Source: Schoenoplectus triqueter
Taxonomy: Eukaryota; Streptophyta; Magnoliopsida; Poales; Cyperaceae
Direction: 5' to 3'
Length of the DNA: 60,823 nucleotides
Assembly: GCA_964058805.1 (NCBI GenBank)
Contig: CAXKVV010000146.1
Location: 1-60,823, forward strand
Shown: one piece after another, positions 23,380 through 35,225 of the stretch
How the letters are laid out: the number at the start of each line of letters is the position of its first letter
Numbering within the stretch: the stretch's first letter is position 1
Notes under the pieces: model-generated
What the model saw: only the letters and a program-made list of their open reading frames with translations
Told to the model about the DNA's origin: nothing
The model's database searches: none
Position numbers and translations under genes: made by a program

Positions 23380-24830
23380 AAAAATTAGGAAGGATTTTCG
23401 GATTTAATGATTAAATGGTGAAATAGTTTTTCACACGGGCCTCCCACCTCTCAACTTTGGAAAATGAAATTAAACCAGTTACATATTAAACTTAAAGGAT
23501 GAAATGTTAATATTAAAAAATTCATTAAAGATAAGAAACAACACATTTCCTCTTTTATTACTCATTTTGAATTATTATTAGAACAACGTGAGTTGTCTGA
23601 TGTTGAATATGAGTCCTTTGCTGCTAAAAATGACCTACACAATGTGTATCGAGATAAAACAAGCACGAATACAATGAAATTCCTAGGGAGATGCAAACAC
23701 AATTTTTTTTCATTCTATTGCTTCTTCTAGAAAAAGAAATAATTTAATTACTTCTCTGAACATTGACGGGGTCGAATCAAGGGATCCCGAATTTTTAAAA
23801 TCTCATATTTTACAATATTATAACAATTTATTGGGGACTAAAAGTTCTACTTGGCTGGATTTTTCTGAAGACATTTGGGCAGCAAATGAAAAAGTTACTC
23901 GTTCTGAAAATTCTAATCTTATTGCTCCTTTCACTGAAAATGAGATTAAAACAGCAGCTTTCTCCATGAGTCCCAATAAAGCTCTGGGACCAGATGTTTT
24001 TTCCATTTTATTTTATTATAAGTTTTGAGAACTTATTAAGCATGACATTGTGGTTTTATTTTCTGAATTTTATCATCACAAGTTGGATATTATCAAATTT
24101 AATAGGGCTGTGATTTGTTTTGTTTAATTCCTAAAGTGATTGATACATCAACTATCAAAAAATTTCAACTTACTAGTTCATTGCCCAATTATTCTCAATT
24201 TATGGACAAAACTTCTTTCTTCTCATGCACAAAGAAGACACATTTGTATCTCATCTCTTTTAGATTTTTGGAATTCTTGTTTATATTTACAGAATTTTCA
24301 TTTTTAGGGCACCTTATTAGCAGCTCGTCTTTAGGTTATTTGATTGGAACGAAATAAGAGGATATTTACAACCTCTTCGGTTTCCAGGGCTGCTAACCTG
24401 AACTATTTTATTTTGCGTTTATATCAATGTTGGACAAGAAATACTGCTGGTGTGGCACAGCTGTTGGGAGCCACTGTTGTGACGGCCTCCTAGCCTCCAA
24501 ATGTCATTCCTTCATCTCATATCAGTGGCGCTTCTCACCCTGCTGGTACACCACTTTCTGATATTAAGAAGATGAAGATTTGCTAGACTATAAAGTCAGC
24601 TCATTTGTTTGTGGATGTGTTTTTAGTTCTTTGTACTTTGTTGTGTCATTGAGATAGTATATCTCGTTGTATCGTTAATTTTCTTACTGTTTTTCTTGTT
24701 CCAAATTTTAGTTTGAAATTTACTTGCTGTGGTTTATTGTAAACAGTATGCTTGTAAACTGGATGTTTTTAAAAAGTAATGGAAGCTGACACCATGAGTT
24801 GATGCTTTTCTTTTAAAAAAAATATTACTT
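23380..24830 (+). mobile_element. LINE (L1-type) remnant
   Basis: The plus strand encodes, with stops, LEQRELSDVEYESF, FFHSIASSRKRNNLI and then LIAPFTENEIKTAAFSMSPN with LGPDVFS. That is the start of a plant LINE reverse transcriptase domain. ICLIPKVIDTSTIKKF, with one break, follows near 24110. The catalytic YxDD region is not seen. An A-run near 24815 could be the 3' tail. Confidence 0.8.
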
Positions 24831-25115
24831 TGTAGATCTCTAAGTGTTTTACCATGTCCTTTATATATGAATTACTTCTTACTTTTCAAGAGAGATGCTC
24901 AGTGAGCCTTTCTTCAATTTATGATGCAAATGCTCTCCTCGTCTCAAGAGTGATGAAGATCATTTCTTTATTTCACCATTTAATTTTACATATTGCTTTA
25001 TTCATTTAGATGAATGGAGCATCTTGCAGGACCAAACTTTTTGCGTGAGGAGGCTACCTTCAAAATCTTAATTTGTATTTTTATTTCAAGATCCTTGAGG
25101 ACAATGATCATTTCA

Positions 25116-25127
25116 AGGGGAAGGAAA
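25116..25127 (+). other. Polypurine tract of the outer retrotransposon
   Basis: AGGGGAAGGAAA directly abuts the 3' LTR start, as expected for a plus-strand priming site. Confidence 0.75.
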
Positions 25128-25474
25128 TGTAATGATATAGGAGTGTAATAGTAAATAGAATAAATGGTCAAAATTAGTGGGTTGTTTTGGGATGATGTTT
25201 AGCATAATTAGGGTGAAAGGTGGAGTTAGTTGACTATAAATACTCGTATGATCCTTGTAATCAAGAGGGGAAGTGAAATGAATTGAAGTTTGGTTTTACC
25301 TTTCTTTCTTGCTTATCCCGTTTATCGTTTATTTTACCGCATTGTCTTTCTTTTATCCAATTTCTGTCAATTTACTCAAAATATAATAAATTTGTCCGTT
25401 TAACTTTAAATTATCCACAAACCCCTCTTTCAAGTTTTAGCTAATTGCATGTGCCTATCATTTGGTACTTGACA
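25128..25474 (+). repeat. 3' LTR of the outer retrotransposon
   Basis: 347 bp, TG...CA ends. It keeps a TATAAATA at 25235-25242 that is damaged in the 5' LTR. It is followed by the target duplication ACTTT. Confidence 0.87.
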
Positions 25475-25479
25475 ACTTT

Positions 25480-26477
25480 TGGACGGGCGTGCATTGAGTG
25501 TTGTGTGTAAAGCCCATGCAAGAAATCTCAAGTCAATAATAGTATAAATGTATAATACTATAATATCAATCATCAAGTCCTCCCAACCTGATCTTAGTGA
25601 TCTGGATTTGGGCCAAAATTTTTGAACTATATAATAGAAGCATATTTTAAAATCTACTTGACTATTTCCACATTTTGCTTGGTCAAAAACATGTTTCTGT
25701 TAGGTTGGTGTTCCTGACTCCTGACAGCAAACTATTGCCTTCTTACTTGGCCCGCTTTCCAGTTGTATTAGAACTCGAACCTGCTGAGAAATTGTAGATC
25801 CTAGATTCCTAGGACTTTCATTTCTTGTCTGGAACAAATTATGTTTTATGACGTATCAGGAGAATGTAAATTAGTTGGAACTAGTTCAAGTAAATCATCA
25901 AATTTATGGAACTTGTGCATTTTCATCTGTGTTTTCCTTCTGTATAACATTTCCATATGTATTTGCTATCGTTGTTGTAAACGATACAAAATGAGGAATC
26001 AAATCACCTCTTTTCCCAAATGAAAAAATAAGACCCTACCATTCTAGTATGGGCCGTTGTATCAGAAGAACCATTGCTATTCAAAATGAAAAGTGGGAGT
26101 CTGGGAGATACGGATCGTACAAAATAAAATCCTAGTTTTTTGAAGCCTCTGTATCAGAACTATAGTTATTCAAATAAGAAAGAAAAAGAAAACGCTTCAC
26201 GATCTGATGAACACTAAGTCTTGATATATAAAGAAAACGTTCCATACACATACTGTAAGCATATGCACACATATCACATGTACTATTTGTCAGGAAAATA
26301 TTGAGTTAGAAACAGAGCATAACTAACACATTTAACACTAAAGCATAAAGCAACAAAATGATAACTAAAAGGAGAAGATTTGCCAGCACTCTTTGGCATT
26401 TATCTTCAGATGCCAGTCTTCAAGTTGAGCCATATTGCTTCTATCTCGTCAGAAGTACGATGCCAACCAATACCAAC
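25480..26477. other. Intergenic and 3' flank of the DCD gene
   Basis: No gene is recognised. The part next to 26477 is probably the 3' UTR of the DCD-domain gene. A 60-codon plus-strand frame at 25841-26023 with a hydrophobic stretch has no other support. Confidence 0.4.
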
Positions 26478-29400
26478 CTATTCAAGTGTTATATAATCCC
26501 AGTGTGTTATCTCACGATATTCAACTGTTTCTTTAATATTTTCATCATGTGACTCAAGAGGAATGTAATCTTCAACTAGTTTGCTGTTTTCACAAGACCC
26601 GCAAGACGAGGACAGACCCATTTCCAGCTTGCCGACTTCAGGCTTAAGAGTGATATCCTTTTCAACTGGATTACTGTTATCCTTGCAAGAAACTGGACTT
26701 GTTTTCAGATCTCTCGCTTTGGGCTCAGGAGCAATGCACTCTTCAACTAAATTACTCTTTTTGTTATGCAAGCTCATGCTCATTTTGGAATTATCAGGTT
26801 CACCTTCAAGCCCACTGTTATCATCAATTTCAAATATAGGCTCCGAGTCCATGGGATCTAGATTAGAGACAGATGTCTTTTCACCGCAAAGAAGTAAACC
26901 TGGATGACAATCAGAAAATTTTGCACTAGCTTTGTTTAATTTGGAAGTGTCTGCCTTTTCAGACCCAGAAATCTGTGGATCTGGTCTAGTCTCAAATTTG
27001 GACTTCTCAGGCACTCTGCCAAGATAAGTGTCACTTCTACCCCTGGATTCCTCAAAATGTTTCTTCAGTTTGTTGTTCACACTCTCAATAAATAGCAATA
27101 TTTCACTGCTATCATCTCTGCACTGACCAAAAGCTAGGGCTGATGATTCAGCATTCACACTCATGTCTAAATCCAGCTTTCCTCTCTCTGTCTCCGTCCC
27201 AATAGCACTGAGTAAAACCCTTTCTTCTTCACAGTTACCTTGAAAACCCTCATGTCGGGTATCCACTAATTCAACCTCAGGTTGATTTTCTTCAGACTTG
27301 CAAACAGAGCCCTGAGAAATTTCTAAACTTTTACTACTCTGTTCAGCTTCTCCATTCATTATATCATTTACAACCATACTTTCACCATCTAAAGCAGATT
27401 CAGTACCAACCAAGGAAGGTTTTTTCAATGGTTCACCAAAGTAGTCAGCAACTTGACTGCTTCTATCATCAAGCTCAAGAGAAGGCCTGATTAACCTCCT
27501 TTTCTTCTCATCACCTTTTGGTTCTATGCTTAACTTACTAACCCCAATTCTCCTATTGAAATTCACAAAAGGTATTTGTGTTTCACTAGGCTCTGCAGTT
27601 GAATTTGAAACTGCTGCAGTGGGGTCCTCCAACATTCCATCTGCCTCATCCAAATCTGGATCTGCCTCGGTGTATGTATTCACAGGGTGTCTACTGACTA
27701 ACCTCTTTTTCTTTTTATCTCCTTTCAGTTCGATGCTCAAGTCACTGACCCCTTTTCTCCTTTTGAAATTAACAATAGATATTTGGGTTTCACCAGGCCT
27801 AAGAGTTGAATTTGACACTGATGCAATAGAGTCCGCATCAATTCCATCCACCGCAATAGCTGAGTCTGGAACTGCATCAGCGTCAGCATTAGCCAGCCCA
27901 TCAATATGTAATGGCTCTTGATCCTGACCAAACTGTTTGTGGCAAACAGGTCTGGGTCGTCTGGCTGCTCTATTACCTATCAGGCGGCTTAACTTCTGCA
28001 TATGATGACCAGGCTGGTTTTTGGTGGGGTATACACCTGTCTCACAAGGTTCTGCCTCCCATGCTTCTCTCTGTGGTTTTCGTGCTAGACGCAAGAAAAC
28101 ACTTTTTCTTTGCTCTACATCTGAATAGAGGCCACAATTAGGGATTGAGTTCCAGTTTAGGGAAAGATCTGGATTCAGGTTGATGGTTGAACCAGGGTTA
28201 GGACTGGTTTTCTAAAGCTGGTTTTGCAGTTCAACAAAGTTGTGCGTGTTGACCATATTAGGGTATTGACATAAAATGGGTTTTCTGCCAAAGAACATGT
28301 TTCACATCTACAATAAGACCTATTTTCTGACCTATATTTAAATTATTAATTTTTTGGAAAGACTTGATTGTAAATCTGACCTTGTGATCCATTGTTGTAA
28401 ACTTGATCCTGTAATTGTGATCCTCCATAGAAATTGGAGCAAGTGTCAACCATCATTTTAACATTTTCTGAAACAAGATTGTGATGATTATATGCCAACA
28501 AATTAACTTGCTGGTTGTCAGGCTTAACATGTAATCCACATGGGGTCTTCTGCAGTAAACTTGAATTGGACACAATATCTGGTACCATATTCTGACTGCA
28601 CACCAAACAATTACCCATTCCAATACAATACCCACGCTGCTCCTGCTGTTGAGCCAAGTGATGTGATGATGAACTGCACACACCCTGTTGAGTTGGGTCA
28701 TTTTGGTACTGGCATGAACCACCATTACCAGAATAGCAAATTCCAGTTTGGGTCCTTACCACATTCACATCAATTTTCTGACCTGATTTATTTTTTCTTG
28801 GAGACATTAAATTTAAATCAGAGTTCATGAAATGTGTGGCAGCTTCAGCTTTAGGATATGGTCTGACTTGTCTCTGTATGGTCCGGCTTAGGGTATTTGT
28901 GCAAGACATGTTGTCATGCTGTTGATATACATAACATCTTTTGAAAGGTGACCTTATTGAGGAGGTACGAACACATTTGTCAGTGATCGATCGAGATACT
29001 CTTCTAACTTTTTTTTCTTCAAAGAGAACTAGAAGCCTTTGAACCTGAAATATATAGAGAGAGTAAAAAAAATCATAGTCAAAGCTTACATATGATATAA
29101 ATCACTGTCCGAATCAGGGTTTCCATAAAAGGAAGCATGTGGCAGTATTTTGATGTAACATACAGACAATGTGTCACAAATAATGACAAGAAATATGAAG
29201 CATTACAGAAGGAATAGGCATAATACAAAACAAGCACATGTAGGTAAGGGAAGTATTTCAAGATATACCTGCAGGTCAGTGAGGGGGAGGGAGGGGGGAG
29301 AGAGAAAACCTGATCAAAGTTGAGGTCAAATTTGAACTTGACGTCAGTGAAGTACTTCTCCAGAATTGCTGGCCTAAACTCAGGTTCTGTCAGTGGCTTA

Positions 29401-30100
29401 CATGTACTTTTAATTTCAAATTTCACCTTCAGTTTATCAAAAAAAAAAATTAAAGTGTTATTTAATTAAAAAAATATCAGCAAATCCACCTTTAGATGAA
29501 AATACATTGTACACAACATGTCATGATTTTGTTAGAAAATTTAATGAAATTATATGATTCATTAAGGAAAATCAAATTAAAGACCAAATTAATTTACTCA
29601 AAAATATTTAAAGGGAATTCTAGCTATTACCAGATACACAGACAGGATCCAGCTTTCTCATACCTGAGCAGGATAGGTGCTGCCACTAGTACTGAATGCA
29701 TCAGGCACAATATTCATGCCACCATTTGAGGTAGCCTTGAAGACACCATACATCCTTCTATTGTCAGTGTCAAATAGAAAAAGAAACATCCTGTCCCTCA
29801 CCTGTTAAATTGCAGAGTATGGATGCAAATTTAAGGACTAAATGAAAAAGGAATTAGAATCTAAACTGTTTCTTTCTGTGCACCTGATTGGCAGGCTTAA
29901 CTGACCTGTCTCACAAAAAGCTCTCTGCTAGCCGGAAGGCCAAATATTCTGTGTCTGAAGCATTCTTTTCTAGTCTCATTGTTGCACATGAAGATAGCAC
30001 CAGCAAGTTCTGGAATGAGTTTGCCTTGACACTGTTGTTCTTGATCATGGTGGCAATCATAGTGATAGATGTGGCAAGAGCCGTGATGACCGTTTCTCAT
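26478..30100 (-). CDS. DCD-domain (Development and Cell Death) protein, central lesion or extra intron
   Basis: Coding exons with GT/AG borders are 30100-29906, 29801-29664, 29426-29310 and 29044 onward. The DCD domain covers residues about 34-150 and has the expected order: GAIFMCNNETRKECFRHRIF, then FVRQVRDRMFLFLF, MYGVFKA and YPAQVKFEI, ending EFRPAILEKYF. A glutamine- and serine-rich region follows. The frame meets TAATAA at 28346. A second long frame (28211-26478, about 577 aa) continues if an intron ends at the AG at 28212. It is acidic with basic KKRR clusters, contains a ~69-residue internal repeat, and ends in ITHWDYITLE. DCD proteins are plant-specific and linked to stress and cell-death responses. 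With the extra splice the protein is about 950 aa; otherwise it stops at 382. Confidence 0.75.
28212..28380 (-). other. Ambiguous segment of the DCD gene: frameshifted exon or intron
   Basis: The matching part of the second copy (about 44100-44250) reads through as ordinary coding sequence. Here it has a frame change and stops. Phase-0 GT sites such as CAA|GTCTTT (about 28363) and the acceptor CAGCTTTAG (28212) could remove it. No clear strong donor is present. Confidence 0.5.
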
Positions 30101-30108
30101 TTTTGCTC

Positions 30109-31585
30109 CTGCAACAAATCAAAATAAGCCCCAAGACCCTATTTTGTTTGGTTCCTCTGCATTTAGTTGAGTGATGGAAGCATCCCGCACTATTTTTGGC
30201 CAAAACCAATTTAAACACCTCTTAATACAAGAATCCTAAATCTCCATAGATGCTCACTAGCTAATGCTAAAGCATACTATTATGACTGGGAATCACTTGG
30301 CAGTTCTTTATTTTGACAATCTTCTAGTTGCTTACTGGCTAACCAAATCCGAGATGCCTGGCTCATGTCTATAAAATATGATGAGATTTTATGTATGTTT
30401 CACCATACATCAAGTTATCTGAGATTTAAGTTCCGAAGAAGGTCCTTGATATTTATCATTTAAAAGTACTTAAATTGCTTGAAAATTAATTGTTAAGCTA
30501 TCCATGTGTATATTAATATACCTATAAATTTACTTTTTAACTTTCAGTTTTCCTTATGTTTTTTTCTTGAAAATCCACTTAACCACTGTCAAGTGATCCC
30601 TACTGTATTATATATGAGAAGGGATCAGTTGACAATGGGTTATCAATGGATCTCTAAAAAAATAGAAAAGAAAATAGAAAAAATAGAAAAAAAAGTTTAT
30701 AGATATGTTCTTCTACCTTTAGATTGATGGTCATTCAAATTTCATGCAATTTCATTATCGTTTGATAGTCCATCATAAATCATTAAATTGGAACCGTTGT
30801 AAATTATAGGAAAATTTGATGGTCTTTAATGGACTAGCAAACTATAATGAAATTGCATGAAATTTGAATGACCATCAATCAAGGTAGAAAAACACATCTA
30901 TAAATTTTTTTCATTGTCAACTGATCCCTTCTCATTATATATTCCTATGATAGAATCCACAATTCTCCATGAGTAAATCGCTAACTCAATGCACTAAAAT
31001 ACAAAAAAATTTAAAAAAAAAAGGAAAAAACAAAAAAGTATTCTACAAGCAGCATTCAAGAAGTTCCCTAAACCCATCTATAGTCCCCATAACTGTTTAA
31101 ATAGCAACAGATAAATAGGCTAAAGGAATCTTGAGTTAAAAAAAATAGACAAGTAACGTTTTTTTACCAACTATAGCTTCCTCTATGTCCATACATCAAG
31201 ATAATATAATATTTCCAAATGCTCTTTGAAATATAACGATCGTGTGGTTATCAGTAGATGTATATATTAGAGGCTACTAAAAAACAAATCAACAAAACAA
31301 GACCTTGTGGAAATAAACAAATAAACAATACAGCTATATAAAAGTAAAGGTGGTCACTGGTCAGTGCACTTCACTAAAAGAGCAGCAAAACCTTCAAAGG
31401 AAGTCGGAGGGACGAAAATGGATATGCCTCCTTGCGCCTCTACCGTCGTCAGAGTTCTTGATCGGTCGATTGCTCCGGACAGAGAAATTACGGAAGAACC
31501 TAGGAAGAAGAAAATTATTAAAAGTTTAATCGGAAAACCTCGATCAATTGCAGAGGGGATTGCTCATTGAACTGCCGCCACTTAC
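30109..31585 (-). other. First intron (5' UTR intron) of the DCD gene
   Basis: Donor AAACG|GTAAGT at 31586/31585 and acceptor TTGTTGCAG|GAGC at 30109/30108 bracket about 1.48 kb. A 318-bp MITE lies inside. The rest is AT-rich with no coding signal. Confidence 0.65.
30616..30933. mobile_element. MULE-type MITE in the DCD gene intron
   Basis: 318 bp with long terminal inverted repeats beginning GAGAAGGGATCAGTTGACAA, more than 100 bp per arm with a short A-rich insertion in the left arm. It is flanked by the identical 9-bp duplication ATTATATAT (30607-30615 and 30934-30942). The size of the duplication suggests Mutator-type transposition. It would fold into a hairpin in the pre-mRNA. Confidence 0.9.
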
Positions 31586-31700
31586 CGTTTTCTATCGGTC
31601 GAGTCACGATGGTAGTGGTAGTATAGGGTTTTGGAGGAGGCGAGAGGGAGAGAAATGGGAGGGTTTAATTTAGGGCTTTGTTAGTTTAAATGGAAGAAAG
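31586..31700 (-). promoter_or_regulatory. Probable 5' UTR exon 1 and core promoter of the DCD gene
   Basis: The minus strand is pyrimidine-rich with AAACCCTA-type words (about 31627-31680), common in plant leaders, and ends in a consensus donor at 31586. The transcription start is not determined. A hAT element begins about 150 bp upstream at 31848. Confidence 0.45.
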
Positions 31701-32479
31701 ATGGTTTGATCATTATGAGAGTAAATGCGCTGCGTGTGAAAAAGTAAATAAAAACAAATTAATAAGGATTTGGCGCGCAATACCGTGTCTAGCCAGGATG
31801 GATTGTTTGCACGGTTCCTCGGAAGGAAGGAACCCGTATCCTATTAGTAGAGTATTAAAAATACCCGACCGGGTCAGATCCGACCCGTCCGACCCGTGGC
31901 CGCGACCCGCCCCGACCCGTCCGACCCGTGGCCGCGACCCGCCCCGACCCGTCCGACCCGTGGCCGCGACCCGCCCCAACCCGTCCCGTGCTCAAACCCG
32001 TCGGACCCGTGACCCGTTAGAACCGGTGGGTCTAGCACGGGCGCGGGCAAAAAAAATTGAAAAAAACCCGTGTTAGACCCGACCCGTTTTAGACCCGTCC
32101 CGACCCGACCCGACCCGACCCGCCAAACCCGGGATAACCCGTGCCCGACCCGACCCGGGAAACCCGGGAATCAAACCCGTCCGACCCGACCCACTTTACC
32201 CGTCCGACCCGACCCACTTTACCCGTCCGACCCGACCCGTCCGACCCGTTAAACCCGCTGTTATTCAAAAAAATTCAAAAAAATTCAAAAAAATTCATAA
32301 AAATTCAAAAAAAATCGAAAAAAATCGGAAAAAAATAAAAATTCATAATTCAAATTTTTTTCCTATAAATACCACCCCATTTCATCTCATATCCTCACAC
32401 AAACAACTTCACTCTATCTCTCTTCTCAATTCTCCAAACCAAACTCTCTCTCGTTAATTCGTTAATCTTTTGATATTAC

Positions 32480-32767
32480 TAACCCGCCCGACCCGCCCGG
32501 ACCCGAACCCGACCCGATTTTTTAAGAAAGTCAAACTGACCCGACCTGACCCGAACCCGACCTGACCCGACCAGACCCGAGATCAAATGGCCTTCAATCG
32601 AATCGAAATCTATCAACGATCTGAAAAAACACAACATGTAAATTGACCTGACCCGACCCGACCCTGACCCGGCCCGGCCCGACCCGATTTCTTCCAGAAA
32701 GTCAAACTGACCCGACCCGCCCGACCCGAACCCGAACCCGACCCGACCCGCCCGATTGCCACCTCTA
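32480..32767. mobile_element. Nested hAT-type MITE
   Basis: The right end CCGATTGCCACCTCTA is a common plant hAT terminus. The flanks GATATTAC (32472-32479) and GATATTAG (32768-32775) match at 7 of 8 bases. The left end TAACCCGCCC does not mirror the right, so it may be truncated. The body is mostly CCCGACCCG repeats. Confidence 0.6.
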
Positions 32768-33388
32768 GATATTAGCAATTCTCTAATTATATTATTATAG
32801 TAATTTTGTTACATTATCCAGAAAAAAAATTAAAAATATTTATATTAGTGTTATTTAGTTATTATTGTCAATTTAGCAATTCGTTATATTATTTATCGTT
32901 AATTCGTCTTAAAGTTTCGGGCTTTCGACAATCTTTCGATTCCGACAAAAAAAAGGTTAGTTATTACTTATTAGTATATATTATATTTTATAATTAGTAA
33001 TTTATAATTAGTTTATATTTTTTAGTAATTAGTTTTTTAAATAAATATTTGCACTCTTTTTTTGTCATTCGTTTCTTTTAATTCGTTTTTATTACATTCT
33101 TTATTTTTTTGTAATTACTTATATTTTTAATTTATAATAATTAGTTATTTTTTATAAAATATTATTTAATGATTAAGTTTTTTAAATAAATATTTACATT
33201 CTTTAATTTTTTTTATCATTAGTTTATTTTAATTAGTTTTTTTTGTTATATTCTTTATTTTTTGTTACATTATTTATTTATCATTGTTTTTCTATTATAT
33301 TCTTTTTTTTTGTTACATTGTTTTTATCATTATTTTTTGTCAATTTAGCATTCATTATATTTTTTTAATATTTTTTTAGCAATATCAA

Positions 33389-35020
33389 ATGGCATCTCCC
33401 AATCCCTCTCAAGCCGAAGAAATGGCACATCGATTGAGCGTTGAAATTTTTGGTGAAGAAATGCCACGTTCTAACCCTCCGAACCCATACTATCAACAAA
33501 ATCCTAACCCTCCGCATCCTTATTATCAACAAATTTCATCACAACAATATTATCCATCACAACCACATGTTGATCCTAATTACAACCCGCAAATCACTTC
33601 CTTTAGTGCCGGACAAGGTTCGACCTCATTTCCGTCAAGTTCTCAATATCCGTCAAGTTCTAATCAATATCCGCCAAGTTCCCAATATAATACCGATGCA
33701 ACAATTAGTGGTGGACTTCCACCGTTACATCCAACGAGTGCGGGATGTTCCACACGAACATCCGACTCAAGCGTCCCGGAATCCCCGATCGAATCCGGAG
33801 CTGACAAGAGAAGGAAGAGAGCTCCCCCAACTTATGATGCACCTTGGTGGCGCTATTATGAACAAACTTTAGGTGAGATACACCGTGTCCTTCCATACAA
33901 ACATACTATAAGTGAGATCCTACGTAATTCACCCGAGGTATTACCCTTATTATGCTCCATGGAAGAATGGGATCAACTCGAACAACTTCACATATTTTTA
34001 GAAGTTTTTTTCAACGCAACCGTCCAACTATCATGCTCATACATACCATCCGCTCATCAATTGCTTCAACATCTCTATTTGATATCCAAGGTTTGTTTTT
34101 TTTCGTCTTGTATTTATTTCGTTACAAATTTTAAGTTATTTCATTACTAATTTATTTTATTTTTTTCAAGGTGTACCATGATTTTGAGAATATAGATCTT
34201 CGTCGAATCGCGGAGGACGTGCACGGTGACTCACCTCTGTCACCAATTATAGAAGCCATGAGAGAGAAATTCCTAAAATATTAGGATGAAGTTCCTCTCG
34301 TTACAATTCTTGTAAACTGTCTCCATCCTTCATTCAAGAAAGAAGTATACTATAAGATTGCTTGAACGGTATAAGAAGAATCTAAATTTACCACATATCG
34401 GGGAGGAACAACGTGTGACATCCGCATTGGAAGAAATATTTAACCTATACAACACCCAACTTCATTCAAACCAAACGAATCATCCATCTTCTTCGAATCC
34501 TCGTAATATTAGGTACTAAATTCTAACATATTTACAATATTCAAACTCATTATATTATTATAATATTGTGAGACTAATATTTTTTTTTAAATATGTTAGG
34601 AGCAATAGTCGGTCTGCATTATTGCGAGACTTGGAGGAAGATGACGACTCACAAATGCAAACTAATATGAATGAATTAGTTAGCTATTGTTTAGGAAGTA
34701 TGGAACCTGACGGTATTGACATCCTCGGTTATTGGAAGAGGAATGAAAATGCATATCCAACTCTCGCCATGATGGCACGTGATATATTTGCTGTGCCCGT
34801 GTCAACCGTCCCTTCCGAATCCTGTTTTAGTTCAGCAAACAGGATACTAACAGATAAACGCAGCAGATTGGGTGCAAAGACATTCGAACGACTCGTATGC
34901 TTGAAAGATTGGTTTGATGCAGAACAACGTAATCAACATGCACCCGTAGAACAATCATCCGGTGAATTTATGACAGAAGCAGATGGAGACTCACATGGTA
35001 TGCCCGAAAATGAGCTATAG
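33389..35020 (+). pseudogene. hAT transposase, internally deleted, one nonsense and one frameshift
   Basis: Exon 1 (33389-34090) has a Pro/Gln/Ser-rich N-terminus, then RRKRAPPTYD. It jumps to the region WDQLEQLHIFLEVFF without a BED zinc finger or the N-terminal catalytic part, so an internal deletion is likely. Exon 2 starts at 34172 (VYHDFENIDL). It has TAG at 34281-34283 where a tryptophan is expected (KY*DEVPLV), and a 1-bp frameshift near 34347. Exon 3 (about 34601-35020) is intact. It carries the hAT C-terminal dimerisation domain: DILGYWKRNENAYPTLAMMA, then VSTVPSESCFSSANRILTDK. It ends with an acidic tail. It is not an active transposase as it stands. Confidence 0.88.
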
Positions 35021-35225
35021 TATATGAACTCGAATATTTAGATGTTATTTTTAAACACTTATATTTTATATTTTTCCCCTATTTTTAAATTTTTTCTAGC
35101 ATTTACAATCCTTATTTGATTTTTTTCAATAAACTTTACTAACGAATAAAAAGTTAGAACTCCGCCTATGTATTACATAGCCGGTCCCAAGCTCGGAATA
35201 AAGGAGGAGGGTAACTTTATTTATA

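Larger units (their letters stand above)
6063..25474 (+). mobile_element. Outer LTR retrotransposon with nested insertions (19.4 kb)
   Basis: Two directly repeated LTRs (6063-6425 and 25128-25474) both begin TGTAATGATATAG and end TGACA. They are flanked by the identical 5-bp duplication ACTTT (6058-6062 and 25475-25479). The 5' LTR is followed by TTTAATATCAGGGCATTC, a degraded initiator-Met primer-binding site. The 3' LTR is preceded by a polypurine tract. The LTRs differ visibly, roughly 10-15% by eye, so the insertion is old. Little of its own coding region can be recognised. Most of the interior is other elements, which implies that it acted as a nesting site. Superfamily is uncertain; a fragment before the 3' LTR (ILEDNDHFKGKE) resembles the end of a Ty3/gypsy polyprotein. 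Confidence 0.85.

Noticed and set aside
26581..28141. Plus-strand frames across the DCD tail (26581-26907, 27526-27921, 27911-28141)
   Set aside because: Antisense shadows of the long acidic and basic minus-strand coding frame.
31364..31570. 68-codon plus-strand frame MHFTKRAAKPSKEVGG...
   Set aside because: It overlaps the leader and first intron of the DCD gene on the other strand, has no known domain and no homologue at the duplicated locus.
31690..32338. Plus-strand frames rich in DPTRPTRP
   Set aside because: They are translations of the CCCGACCCG array at the left end of the hAT element. Similar frames appear on the other strand and in the other arrays (32479-32778, 35877-36083).
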